The notes beneath the pieces are model-generated. The model was not told where the DNA came from and ran no database searches. It saw only the letters and a list, made by a program, of their open reading frames with translations. Of a DNA stretch of 64,000 nt, positions 48,848 to 60,680 are shown in pieces (the stretch's first letter is position 1; the number at the start of each line of letters is the position of its first letter). Source of the stretch: Spongilla lacustris (taxonomy: Eukaryota > Porifera > Demospongiae > Spongillida > Spongillidae); assembly GCA_949361645.1 (NCBI GenBank), contig OX442435.1, positions 4,512,220-4,576,219 of the forward strand, given 5' to 3'. The translations under genes and the position numbers were made by a program.

Positions 48848-51800
48848 CCCAGCAAGAAGTTCTTGGCCAAGATTCTTGGCCTCCTGGCAGGATCTTGGCC
48901 AAGATGGACAAGATCCTGCCAAGATCCTGCCAGGAGGCCAAGAAGTCACCAAAAATAAATTATGTTCATTTTAATATATGAAAGTTCAATGAAGTAAACA
49001 AATACATAACGTGTGTATAGCTAGATTCAATCTTTATGATGTAATATAGATTAGGCCCAGCTATAGCTGATACACTATTACATCAATATGTGTAAGCAAA
49101 AGTAACACATGAAAGTACAACTCTTATCTGTCAATACAAGAGCATTTGGTAGCTAGATCATGTATATCATGATCAGTAGTAGAATGTTTGATTATAGGGA
49201 TATGTTTGATGACTTGCATTTGGTGGTTACTATAGAAATAATCAGATACTTTTACGAAGGACATATCCACTGCTGCATTTGCTAAATCAAGCTTGGCCAT
49301 GTAGTTGGGATATAACGTTAACACAAATTGGATTGCTCAAACGTAAAAAAAAAAATTCTCTCCAATTAACGGTTAAGACGTGATCTGATCGTGGCGCCAA
49401 AAATTTTATACGCGTTTGGAAAATCTCCGTCTAGATACCACAAGGGCAATGTACTGCTTGAAAATGAAGACAAAACGGCTTAAACGTGTAAGTGTTCTTG
49501 TAAATAAAGATACCCCATACGTTGGATCAACCGGGGATATTTTACAATGGTATATTAATAATGATAAACACTAATGTGCATACATAGCTGCATGGCTATA
49601 TATAGACTAGATCAAACGTTACATGTGTAGATATAAAAAAAATTGGGCTCCACCTATGTTTCGGGCATACATGCATGCGTGCGCGATCGATCGATCGATC
49701 AACTGTTCGAGAGATCGCGATCGTGTACATAAACGTACGGTGGTCTCTTTTTTTAGTTTCTTCCTTTATATATCATACGCAAATCGTTATATGCTTGAAT
49801 CAGGCATGGTCCGGCGGCATGGCTATGGATAAAAGTGTAGATCCTACGTGCATATGAATGCGCTTTTTTTATGCCATCCCTTATTAGTATATATCAAAGT
49901 GAAAAAGAGGTACCGAGCAATAAGCAAGATTGTATGTGTCTTTATTCAACCATCATACGTATAGCCAACTGTGTGTAGTGCTTTGTTTTGCAAAACATCA
50001 ATACACTTGCAAGACTATGTCCTCATCCTCTGAATACAGTTGTGAAAAGCTTAAGTATGGAAATCACTCAGTGAAAATTATGAAGAGGTATATATTTCTC
50101 TTGGTGTAAAGTCATTAATGTACAATATACTATCAACATGATAATAGAAGTGTGGAAAAGGAAAAGAGAGGGAAAGCCGGGGAGAATCAATTCAGAAGAG
50201 ATCAACAATTGAATGTAGAAGTGAGGTATGATAGATTAACAATTTTTTTACATACATGTACAGTGTAATCTATTGTTTGCAATGTTATTTTGCACAGAAG
50301 CCACTAAGCAAGAAAGTGGACTGCGGCAGTAATATAAATAATTGTAAGGGATTATTGTTATTATTAATTAACCTAGCTACATTATTTATTAAAAAAAATC
50401 CATGCATATTGCAAACAACAGTATAAGCAACTCACATTTGCAATTCCCATAGTCATATTATTTCTTTTTTGTGTTATAAACAGCAACCATCTCAAAATTG
50501 GAAAACACAAAATTGAGCTAGAGGTATAAAACTGTTTTGATGTTTGTTTAATTTATGAATATATATATATGCATGTATATATATGTGATATTTAGGTACA
50601 TGCAGAAGGATTTTATCATGCAGGGTCTTGCAAAACTGAATGAAATTGAAACAACAATGCTGAGACAATTTATTGCCTTTTGGAGATTCATTTCATACAG
50701 TAGGGAATGTAATTTCCAGATTCTGCAGAGGATGAAGGTTTGCACAAAACCACATGCACATCACATATTGAGTAGTATAATGCTTTTATAACTGTATGTT
50801 TGTAACATTCAGCAGGTAATCTGAATGAGAACCACGTCGTATCTGTAAGTGTATTGCATGATGCACGTATTTACATGTATTTTATCTGAACAGAAAAGTG
50901 GTGTGAATCAATCTTTTTTAAAGATTGACTTGCATTAAGTAACTCTGGTCTTACTGGATGCTATGTTCTGCCAAGAAAAGGCTGCTATAAGGAGTTAACT
51001 AAAGCCAGCAGCAGCAGCATGCAGCCAAAAAAAACAACATGTATGTCACCAGCTAGAGTGAAGCTCATTAATGGAAGGTGCAATTCTATATATTCTAATA
51101 CAGGTTATATTATTGATCTTCCATGGCCATCTATAACAGACAGAAAAGTTAAGGAAAGGAACAGTGGCTAAATTGCTGCTGAAAAAAATCAGAGATTCAC
51201 TGAATCAAAAGTGTCGTTACATGTACAAGCTTAAAAAGCTGAACAAAAAAAGTACATGTAAGTGAAATAAATCCTTTCATGCTGATGCTCATTTTTCTTT
51301 CTGCTTCAGGAAGTGTCAGTTGCCGTTCAACAGGGATTGCTGCTTTCATATTGGGCACTATGAAACCGGACAGTTATGTAGATGAGTTTTTTGTTTGAAT
51401 TGTTAAGCTGTCATGTGAGGTAGTTTAGGTCAGTTACCATTTGTGTATTTCCCTAAATTTACATGTAAAATACTTGTGCATTAAAACCCAATTTTATTAA
51501 TGTGTGCCACAATTCAGTGACATTATGATTGGCATGCACTGTTCTATTAGCTAATGTCAATCTATATTCCTGCTGGCCTTGGGCATTACAAATGCAGATC
51601 GAACACTCATATTGTATAATGCCACCCATTTCATGCATGTGCTATTAAAAATGTGCTTCATTCAATCACATTAACTACATATAATTTATTATATTATAAC
51701 ATCTTGGCCAAGATCTTGTCATCATATCTTGGGATCATCTTGGACAAGATCTTGGGCAGGTTCTTGGCAAGATCTTGGCGAGAACTTGGCCGGCATAATC

Positions 51801-51921
51801 TTGGCATCCTGGGCAAGTTCTTGGCAAGTTCTTGGCAAGTTCTTGGCAAGATCTTGGCAAGTTCCTGGCAAGTTCTTGGCAAGTTCTTGGCAGGAATCTT
51901 GCCCAAGAATTCGTTGCTGGG
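48848..51921. mobile_element. Unassigned 3.07 kb element, CTTGGCAAG-rich ends
   Basis: Left end CCCAGCAAGAAGTTCTTGG and right end (complement) CCCAGCAACGAATTCTTGG form imperfect inverted repeats of about 35 bp, flanked by TAT on both sides (48845-48847, 51922-51924). Inside the left end lies a perfect 27-bp inverted repeat (48873-48899 / 48918-48944). Inside the right end about 20 CTTGGCAAG-type words are tandemly arranged (51700-51905). The interior is AT-rich. On the plus strand short exon-like pieces begin at ATG 50017 (MSSSSEYSCEKLKYGN, donor at 50088) and continue at 50149-50219, but I could not extend them consistently. Confidence 0.6.
51700..51905. repeat. Tandem CTTGGCAAG words
   Basis: Short units of 10-12 bp, mostly TTCTTGGCAAG and ATCTTGGCAAG. 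CTTGGCAAG pairs with CTTGCCAAG, so both strands carry near-identical words. Confidence 0.8.
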
Positions 51922-51960
51922 TATCGTTTGCTTTTGTTAGTGAAGTTGTTTTTGTCAAAA

Positions 51961-52193
51961 TGCCTTCACGTCAGCGTAAGGCTAGAGCTAAACGTCGAGC
52001 GGAATACCTCCAAAAGCGAAAGGAAATATTGAAAGAGCGGTCGTCAGAAGAGAGCAAAGAAAAAGCTCGAGAACGATATCATCGGAACCCTGAGCCAAAA
52101 CTAACCGCTGAGGAAGAACGATATTACCAAAAAACCGAGCCAAAACTATCTTTAAAGAGGCAACGGTGCAGCGATAATTCAGCCGCCACGTAG
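51961..52193 (+). CDS. Basic N-terminal ORF, unrecognised
   Basis: 77 codons from an ATG at 51961, about 40 bp outside the 3.07 kb element. The product is very rich in Lys, Arg and Glu, with a repeating pattern (KARERYHRNPEPKLTAEEER, then YYQKTEPKLS). Such basic repeats open several multi-copy proteins of sponges, as far as I recall, but I cannot name the family. It may be the first exon or a remnant of a gene continued at 52706-53170. No domain or localisation signal is seen. Confidence 0.4.
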
Positions 52194-52705
52194 GAACGAT
52201 TCTATCGCTTCCGCTTCTGCGAAAAGAATGTGATTTCCAAGAACGATTGACAGCTGAACATGCTGCAGGGGAAAAAGCCTAAAGGTACGTTCGAATTCGA
52301 CTGAGTGACATACTTTGTATGTGTGTGTGTGGTTTGTATACTTTACATGTGTATGCGTTGTATGGTTTGGTGATGCGTGCATTGTCCGGTTTGTGTATCC
52401 ACGTGACTGAGAGGTCACATAACTTATGTATAAATGTTCTATGTAGCTGTACATCGTGTGCCTAACTGTCACTGGGTATGGTTTCACATTAATGATACTC
52501 AGTAGTCTTTCAAGATTATAAAATAAAATCTAGGGCTACATGTACTGCTATCCTATTTACAGCACAACAGTTTATTCTAGTTGTGAAAGCTGTCAGTGGT
52601 CAAAGCCTGACCTTGCCCTTTCAATAAATATTCATCAGGTGAAGATGTAACAGTTTTCACATGGCTTCTGTTTGTAACTCTTTTTAGAGAAAACATAGCA
52701 TACTG

Positions 52706-53170
52706 GTGGAATATAAAAGTAGCCTTGAAACAGATGAGCTACATAACACCCACCCATGGTTAGCACAAGAGATCTGTACTAGATCTGCACATGCAGCTGT
52801 TAGTGAAGCTAGTGCAGGTGCATTGCACAAAAAAAAGCAGGTGAATTTTTACGTAATATTTGTGCTATTGATGCAATTAAAATGCGGATTGTGGCATTCT
52901 AGCTGTTAGTTCTGTTGCCTCTTACAACCACACAATGCAGCTTGGTGCTATACCAGTAGACCTGAATGATAGGTGTATAATGGCGGACGAGATAGGTGAC
53001 AGGCATCATAACAGCATGCGTCCACTAAAATGGAAATGCACAAATGAGTGTCGGCTGCTCAGTAATAGATATTGTATTGGGGACAAAGGTACTATTTCAA
53101 AAATGCATAGGCTGGACAGGTGCATTATGACTGATAGCATTTTGCATGCAATCAGACTTGCACTTTAGTG
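52706..53170 (+). pseudogene. Broken coding stretch, unrecognised
   Basis: One frame reads ETDELHNTHPWLAQEICTRS and ends GALHKKKQ near 52840. After a shift a second frame reads ICAIDAIKMRIVAF, then a third, from about 52920, LGAIPVDLNDRCIMADEIGD and LKWKCTNECRLLSNRYCIGD. The pieces look like one protein with frame breaks; alternatively a GT at 52841 and an AG at 52900 could splice out part of it. The end is replaced by the minisatellite. Confidence 0.35.
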
Positions 53171-53214
53171 AGTACCCTATTTCCTTTGAGTTCTCAACAT
53201 GCTCCAGTTTCACA

Positions 53215-54095
53215 TACTACTACTACTACCCGCACTCCTCCCCTATCCTACTCCTCCCCCTCCCCTTACCTACCACTACCCTACTCCTCTCCTTACCTAC
53301 CACTACCCACACTGCTTCCCTTTCCTGTCACTATGCCTACTACTACCCCTACGCCTCCCCTCCTACCTATTCCTCCCCCTCCCCTACTCCTGCCCTCCTA
53401 CCCCTACTCCTCCCCTCCCCTCCTACCCCTACTCCTCCCCTCCCCTCCTACCCCTACTCCTCCCCTCCCCTCCTACCCCTACTCCTCCCTCCTACCCCTA
53501 CTCCTCCCCTCCTACCCATACTCCTCCCCTTCTACCCCTACTCCTCCCCTCCCTCCCCCTACTCCTCCCCTCCTATCCCTACTCCTCCCCTCCTACCCCT
53601 ACTCCTCCCCTCCTACCCCTACTCCTCCCCTCCTACCCCTACTCCTCCCCTCCTCCCCCTACTCCTCCCCTCCTACCCTACTCCTCCCCTCCTACCCCTA
53701 CTCCTCCCCCTCCTACCCCTACTCCTCCCCTTCTACCCTATTCCTCCCCCTCCCTACTCCTCCCCTCCTACCCTACTCCTCCCCTCCTACCTATTCCTCC
53801 CCCTCCCCCTACTCCTCCCCTCCTACCCCTATTCCTCCCCTCCTACCCCTATTCCTCCCCTCCTACCCCTATTCCTCTCCTACTACTACTCCCCTCCTAC
53901 CCCTACTCTCTCTCCTCCTACCCCTACTCCTCCCCTCCTACCCCTACTCCCTCCCCTCCTACCCCTACTCCCTCCTCCCTCCCCTCCTACCCCTACTCCT
54001 GCCACTCCTCCCCTCCTACCCCTACTCCTGCCACTCCTCCCCTCTACCCCTACTCCCACACCTCCCTCCTACCCCTACTCCTCTCCTTATACATA
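53215..54095. repeat. Pyrimidine-rich minisatellite
   Basis: Roughly 45 imperfect copies of CTACCCCTACTCCTCCCCTC, about 20 bp. The plus strand is nearly free of G over about 870 bp. The three long Pro/Ser/Leu ORFs across it come from the repeat. Confidence 0.9.
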
Positions 54096-54332
54096 CAACT
54101 TCTATTTTACCAATAGTGAGCAGCCGACACTCGTTTGCACATTTCCATTTTAGTAGATGCCTATATGCTCTGCCACTACACACTGACCATTACATGGGAG
54201 ACATTATCTGAAGTCCAAGTCAGTGAAACAGAAATTTTTATATTGCCTGACCCTGAGCTGTTCATAATTTTGAACAACATTCCAGCTAAAATTCAGGTTG
54301 GGGGGCAAACATTGGTTAACGTAATGTCTTAA

Positions 54333-54937
54333 TGTTAGCCATACAAGAAATGAATTAGTTGTATTAAAATCTGGATGATCGATCTCTAAATGATTGAGCA
54401 GAGGTCAGATGTGTGATTGCTAATATCATACCTGTACAGTAGGTATGGCTTCACTTAAAAACAGTTTTGATGGGCACACATGCATTGTAGCTGCATGTGG
54501 AGGACCCTACTTGTTCAGTACAGTTAAGCATGCTGAGTGTATCATCTATTGCATGGGGTGAGGTGAAGTTGAGTTGAAACAGATCACTTTAATTTGCAGA
54601 ATACTGTAATGACGGAAGAGATGACTCGATGGACACACCTGTTACTGTCATATGAAGAAGAAAACAGACTTATATGAGAAGATAAAGTTTCGCTGGTATC
54701 ACTACTTTTATATTAACACTGTGTAACATTGTTGATAGACTGAACAATATTTATCATCCATGGCTGAGTTAGTACTATATAAATGATATTCTAAATGCCA
54801 AGTTTAGATAGTAGCATATGTGATCAGTGTAAATATGTCTGTTGCAACATGAGTTATGAAATTCAGTTAATATATTATTTAAATTGCATCAGTCATGACT
54901 TTATATATGCATACAATTATGAATAAAAAGCAATGAA
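54333..54937. other. Stretch without recognised feature
   Basis: AT-rich, only short ORFs. Nothing assigned. An open frame just before it (54135-54332, ending at TAA) is unrecognised. Confidence 0.4.
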
Positions 54938-55227
54938 ACAAGTATATAAAAACATTCTCTATGAAAAAGTTGGTGGTATATAGGATTTGAAGGCAATGGT
55001 GGTGTAAAAAGGAAGGGAACAAGGGTCTAATAATAAGGGGAAAATGTAATAGTCCTATATTTAGCACACAAATAACATACATGTAATATCCTAGAAAATT
55101 GCTAAATATAGGACTATTACATTTTCCCTTATTATTAGACCCTTGTTCCCTTCCTTTTTACACCACCAATGCCTTCAAATCCTATATACCACCAACTTTC
55201 TCATAGAGAATGTTTTTATATACTTGT
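54938..55227. repeat. Near-perfect 128-bp hairpin
   Basis: Arms 54938-55065 and 55100-55227 pair with only about three differences; the loop is 34 nt. No ORF. It could be a small foldback element or a hairpin RNA source. Confidence 0.85.
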
Positions 55228-55391
55228 TAATTTTGAAGTGTTATGATGTAAATGCACATAACTTATTATCCACAAGTTATTTTTTCAACGAATCAGGTTG
55301 TGAGTATAGCTGGGTTAACTGACTATCAGAGAAAATCAAGAGTTTTAAAACCACTATGGTTTTTGAGGTCAATAACCTCTACTGTTGTGAT

Positions 55392-55434
55392 CCTTATTTA
55401 AGGATGGTGTCAATCCTTAAATAAGGATGTGCCA
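55392..55434. repeat. Paired ATCCTTATTTAAGGAT motif
   Basis: ATCCTTATTTAAGGAT followed seven bases later by its complement ATCCTTAAATAAGGAT. The same arrangement exists at 55579-55608 continued at 60681, where the transposon splits the second half. Confidence 0.8.
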
Positions 55435-55604
55435 CTTCATCCCTGTTTTAAAATATGGACATTGATCATATTGACATCATTCACAGTTTGTTATGGAGGC
55501 TAATCAGTTGACAATTGACCAATAGCATTTATATTATCTAATTTGCTTGGTTAGCAAAAGTATGCAATGCAAAAGACGATCCTTATTTAAGGATAATGAC
55601 ATCC

Positions 55605-55608
55605 TTAA
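55605..55608. repeat. TTAA target duplication, left
   Basis: TTAA directly before CTCTTTGAC; its partner is at 60681-60684. Confidence 0.85.
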
Positions 55609-55947
55609 CTCTTTGACAGTCAAGACGGATAACGTAGTTAATTGATTATTTGCCAGTAATGTTTTTAATTATGGCTACCCGTACGGCCGTTGCTTAGTAG
55701 TCGCTGTTCTCGAAGAATCTCGCGGTTAGCCTCCTTAAAAAGATACTATCTATGATAGAAGAGTGTTTTATGATGTTTGTTATGATATATGGTGTACTAG
55801 CTTGAAAACAATCGGCAGCTAACAAGACCCGATTTAGGTCGAGCGAAGCGGGCAGGAATTCGAAGCCGTATATTGCGCATACTACGAAGCAGTCGATAAA
55901 AACACCATAGTTCTATCCCTTGTTGTTACATCTAACGTCCTGACGTT

Positions 55948-56274
55948 TTAAAAAGCTTCGCTCGCCCATGTTTTAGTAGAAAAGGCGGGTGCTAATTCGA
56001 AGCTGCTGGTGCACGGTGGTCTGCTCTCATTGAACGCGTGGAAACTAAGCCCTACGCCCCAAAATATTGAAATGGTTACGTACACCCATAGCAACGAACC
56101 TGACAACCGATGTCCTTTAGAACCAGCTGTGCACGAGGTACATAAAACGTTATCAACACCTAAAAGCCATACTAGCAGTGATGAACACCTCTGACCTCTA
56201 TTGTAAGCAAAAATCACGTGGCATGGCGTTGCCAACTGTCGGCTGTGGTTCTTCAAACCTATCGACTTACGCAC
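55948..56274 (-). other. Unrecognised ORF in transposon 3' region
   Basis: 108 codons on the minus strand, overlapped by an ORF on the other strand (56009-56194). No family recognised and no splice link to the transposase found. Probably not a gene, but it lies within an intact element and is recorded for that reason. Confidence 0.15.
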
Positions 56275-56569
56275 GGTGATAACAGACTACATGTGTTCAA
56301 ATGACGATAACGACCCTCGGTGACTGAGATGGAACATACCAAAGCTATCACGGTAAAGTTAGTTGCTTGTACTGTCATATTTTGGTACAGGTTAGTGGCA
56401 ACGCATTTTCTGAAGTGAATTGGTAGCCTTTGGAAATCCACCATTTTGGCGTCTTTTTGGGAGGGGGAAATTAATATTAGCGCAATGAAGTTTTCGTTTT
56501 AACAGAGCGTTAGAAATATAGCCTTACATTACTTTTGACTCCATGTTCATAGATTGAGCTTAAACTGTA

Positions 56570-59500
56570 TTACATTTTTACTCTCTTAGCTGGAAGGGGT
56601 ATAGCAGCTACTAGTTGTGGTTCAATACTTAATAAGTGTTCTTTAACTATGCATTTGAGGTTCTGCACTCTGTCTTTGATTGGCGCAAATGTCAGACCAA
56701 GTCGATTAAACCTGGCATGAATAGACTCAGCCCCCTGTTCACCCATGAGGCCAAAGCCAACACGGTTGCAATTTACCCATCGCAGAGTATGGTCCTCCAA
56801 CAGGTGCATTTTAATTGGGACTGTTGCCTCAGGAAACGTGGTTCTGAAAAAGGTCATGAACTCTTGAATAGCCTGGAATGAGGCATATAGTGAACCCTAG
56901 CTACATGTACACTAAACATTGTTTATCTACCTGGTCTAATGCACGTGCTTGTGCTTCATCAACGAAGTTCCCATCACATATATTGTGGCATTTTCCATAT
57001 AAGGAGAATGCAGTGATGAAGTTCGAAACTTGACCAGCAACCTCTGCAGATCGGAGGGGCAGTTTCTCTTCTGCCAATTGTGAAATTGACATACAAAGAG
57101 TATGGATGTTGGATACCTGAGAAATTTCTTTCAGTGTGAATTATTTATAGGCACGTGCATAGCACAGTTTACCTTCAATGCCTTATGAACATGGTTACCA
57201 ATAAATGCCCCTCCAAAATACTGCTGTCGTTGCACACCAAACGATTGCAACGCAGTGTCGATTGCCTTGACAAAGGGCCCTTCTTTTTCAGAATACCCTC
57301 TTTTCACAAGTGCTGTGCATTTGGCCACTTCTACTTCCTATAGTGGACATAAACTTTAATAGAAATTGTGTTGGATCATTACATACAAGTGCCTTCACTG
57401 ATTTCTTTTTTTCAGCAGATTGTTTCAGCAGATCCACAGCTAGAGGGTTTTTCTCCCCATGAACTAAGGCCACATATGTTGCTACCTGCTGCAACACTTC
57501 CTGGGAATGCTGGGTGTTTTCAAGCTCTGCTTGGAGCACTGAAAGCCTCTGAAGTGCCTGACTGTACTTGGAAAAGCTGGAAGAGTCAAAATCAGTAGTT
57601 TGACGTGCCAGTTCCAAGTCCAGCTGACAGCATAAAGCTTCCAGCAAATGGAACATCTTAGTGAAGATCCCCAACATTATGTGGAGACCAGGTGGGCAGA
57701 CCTGCATGGTGTTTGTTAACGGAAATACTCACAATATCAGATTCATTTACCTGTGAAATGGGGATGTCAAAGATAGGCACTGAAATGCAGTTAAAGAACT
57801 TCTGTGCATCTTTTCTAATACTGCCTGATGAGATGTAACGCTGGTGGTCAGCACACATATCTTCAAGTGACCTTTCTGTGGCGTGCCCTCGAACGGATAG
57901 GGGTATAACCATCTGCTCGCTTCGAATTTTGCAGTATAGGCAAGGGTAACACCCTATCAGTATTGCATGGTCATCATTTACATGAGTTATGCTTGCATTT
58001 AGTATGCCACTTGTACATACCACTGGCTCCTGACATGCCATACATCTTTGACAAGAACTCATAGTCTCCACATATGAACACTATTACTGTGTATTGCCTG
58101 TAATTTATAGCACTTGTGTACTATAAGAAGATTTAAGGTATAGAGCTCTCACCTCCACTTCATTCCATGTAGGTGTTCTACCTGGTCCTTAAAGCGATCA
58201 AGTGCCACATGGAGGTTAGTGACACTGTCACCAGCGGCAAAGCAGCTGAATACACAAGTATTATGGACTGAATTGGGTGCAGCAACGTTCACAATTTGGA
58301 AGCTCATTTTGAATGTTCCACCTCCCTTGTCCCCTCCGATCTTCAACCACATCTCACTGGCTGGTATAAACCCCTCATGCCATGTAAGCCTACCAGTCCT
58401 GAACCGAAACCATGTATAAGAACAACCTTTGTATGCCACTGTCTTACCTTTCATTCCCATCTAAGAGCTGCACAACTTTATCCACCAGATGTGGAATGTA
58501 TACCAAAGGAGCTCCTTTGATTTCCTCTCCCCCAGATGGAAGTGGAAAAGAAAATGGGGCAATCTCTCCTTTCAGATTCTCACCCACAATTTGGGTAGAA
58601 ATGTGGCGCATCCTTTCCTCGCCAGCCAGAGAGATTCCAGATGCTTTGAGCCACCTGAAACACCAGTGAGTTAGAATTGTGCATTTGCTGTATGTTGCTG
58701 TATGTTGTGACATACCGCCTTAGAAACCTCAGTTTGTGCCAAGGTAGGGCAAGCTCAGCCTTAATCGCCAATACCTCAGCTGCCCCGATCTCAATGGATG
58801 ATGAGATGCCTGCCTTATCCAACAAAGATTGCCTCTCTTCATCACTGAGGATAAGGACCTCATTTTGGATAAGGGCAGACGCTTCTCCACCACTAACAAC
58901 GGTGCGGATCCTCTGCATTTCTAAACATCTCATCTTCACAGTCCTTGAGCAGGCAGCTGTGGTTTCCTGGTTTGCTCTGGTGACATGCATGAATGTCATT
59001 GGCTAAAGTGAGTGGTAGATATTATGTAACCTCCGCACAAGTCAATGACATTCACTTAACTGCTCCCCCTGTAGCAAGTTGTATGATGGCTTTGTCAGGA
59101 CTGGTAGAGATGGCCCTCTTCAGTAATCCTGCTGCTTGCTTCTCCTCCTCAGGTGTAAGTGTTGGTACACACTCATGCCCTTCATAGTCGCCAGCCTTAA
59201 TGTCCCTGCTGCAGTCTGTACAGTGCACCAGAACATCCGACAGCAGCAGGAGAATCACACTGGATGCTGGTCTGACGTGGGATGAAGCCAGGGGACCATC
59301 ATCTGAACAGCAGGGACAGTTCACAGCACCAGATGCTGCTATACACTCCTGGAGGCATTTGGAGCATGCCAGTGCACCACACTGCAGTTCCAGTGGCTGT
59401 GAGAGGGTGTTGGAGCACAGTGCACACTTCAGCTCATTCAGCATTGACTGGTTGTTAGCACTTGCCAAAGGTGGGCTAGGCTCACTACTGTGGAGAACTT

Positions 59501-59983
59501 GAGGAGGGGCAATCTTCTCACAATGAGCTATAAGTGCATTAGGTGTGATGCCTGCCTGACGGCCTCCACCAAGTGTTGGCCTCCTACTGTGTCCACTTGA
59601 GCATGCATGGAAGTGCTCACATACCTACACCATGATGTCATATGTTTACTTAGAGCAAATTAATGTATACCCCTTACCTTGCATTCTTCATCTGGATGTT
59701 TTTGCCACTCAAATGGCATCACTGTACATTTGTGATGCACTCCCTCTGATATGGCACAGATGGTTCTCTCCATGCTCAGCTTGCATTTAATGCAGAACAT
59801 CTCAGGGTGTGTATTGACATCATCCCCAGATGTGTCGATGTCAAACGCTATTTTCAGCTCAGCTGAAAATGTTTTGCAGACATAGTTGGTTCTTTTTCTT
59901 GCCCTGTACTTGCTCAGCCTCTGCCCACACACTCTACAATGTAGGGGAACTTGTTCGCTGTGGTAATCCATATCTATAATCAT
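56570..59983 (-). CDS. RAG1-like DDE transposase, 11 exons, 952 residues
   Basis: Exons (minus strand, 5' to 3'): 59983-59678, 59624-59061, 59002-58716, 58654-58448, 58398-58153, 58097-58021, 57953-57751, 57701-57387, 57337-57173, 57116-56931, 56872-56570. All ten introns are GT-AG, 49-67 nt, and all phases agree. Residues 1-110 carry paired Cys/His (C16, C19; HPEMFC-IKC at 59-67; EWQKHPDEECKVC at 92-104) like the RAG1 region upstream of its RING. A RING-like finger spans 169-208 and a C-C-H-C finger 237-254. The core has IGGDKGGG (D478), FICGDYEFL (D548), a CxxC pair CYPCLYC, and GEQGAESIHARFN (E897/E901). It should cut and join DNA at the element ends. The start could also be Met5; an in-frame stop lies upstream. 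Core motifs are visible directly; the RAG1 relation is from known family patterns. Confidence 0.9.
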
Positions 59984-60680
59984 GTATAGGACATGTACAT
60001 GTGGGGACAAAACCACAACGTATGTCGATTATTCATGCAATACGCTCGGCTTGTTAGTGGTGACAGAAAATGCGTTACCACTTCAGGTTAGTACATTCTG
60101 GTAGCCACATGCCTCCTGAGCATCGCTGTGGTACGCTTACCTTCCAATTCAGTCACCAAAGGCTACGTTGTCGAAGTTAGTAACGCCCCTCTTCTAAATA
60201 CTTGCCGCATGGCCTTATAAAACGGTATGCGCATGGTAACTATGTAGAATTTCAAATGTGCGCATCGATTGGACATGCTAGGAAAAGGAATGTAGTTTTT
60301 GTGTTCGTTTTAAATTTTATATTTGATGTTTCTTGTCAGTCGTAGTAAGCTTTTAAACATTAGATGTCTATAATGAGCCATCATTTCACAATAATGTGGT
60401 AATACCGTAAATGATCTAATTATTGACTTAGTTTCCAGCCGCAAACAACCGTGGGTGACGATAGAGCCGCCATTACGTGTACACCTGCAGCTGTTCGTTC
60501 CCGCTTTCCTTTCAATTAAAACCCAACGCTCCGGTCATAGCTCTATGCCACTAGGGCTTATTAGTACATGGAGCATGTAACCGTGCGACACAGACTTGTT
60601 TTCTATATGTGTGCATATATATATGCACTTGGCGGTTAACGCGAATTATGTATATATATATGCACTTGGCGGTCAAAGAG

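Larger units (their letters stand above)
55609..60680 (-). mobile_element. Intact-looking DNA transposon with RAG1-like transposase
   Basis: 5072 bp between TTAA duplications. Ends: CTCTTTGACAGTCAAG at the left and, inverted, CTCTTTGACCGCCAAG at the right (14 of 16 match). Near the right end TATATGCACTTGGCGGT occurs twice, likely binding repeats. The only recognisable gene is the 11-exon transposase on the minus strand (56570-59983). The 5' part (59984-60680) and 3' part (55609-56569) have no recognised ORF. The left flank ATCC and right flank ATAAGGAT rebuild the motif ATCCTTAAATAAGGAT, also present nearby at 55418, so the insertion boundaries are exact. Domain content points to Chapaev/N-RAG-TP; TTAA and CTCTTTGAC resemble piggyBac or Kolobok habits. 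Classification is therefore open. Confidence 0.8.

Noticed and set aside
49680..49730. ATCGATCGATCG / GATCGCGATCG cluster as an origin or binding site
   Set aside because: Short simple palindromes only; no second line of evidence.
53146..54211. Three overlapping Pro/Ser/Leu ORFs of 305-347 codons
   Set aside because: All three frames are open because the minisatellite lacks stop codons. No domain and no unique sequence over most of the length.
55609..60680. A RAG2-like partner gene in the transposon
   Set aside because: The remaining 5' and 3' parts have no ORF or exon chain with Kelch-like repeats that I could read.
55609..60680. Calling the element piggyBac
   Set aside because: Ends fit, but no DDE_Tnp_1_7-type transposase is visible; the protein is of a different type.
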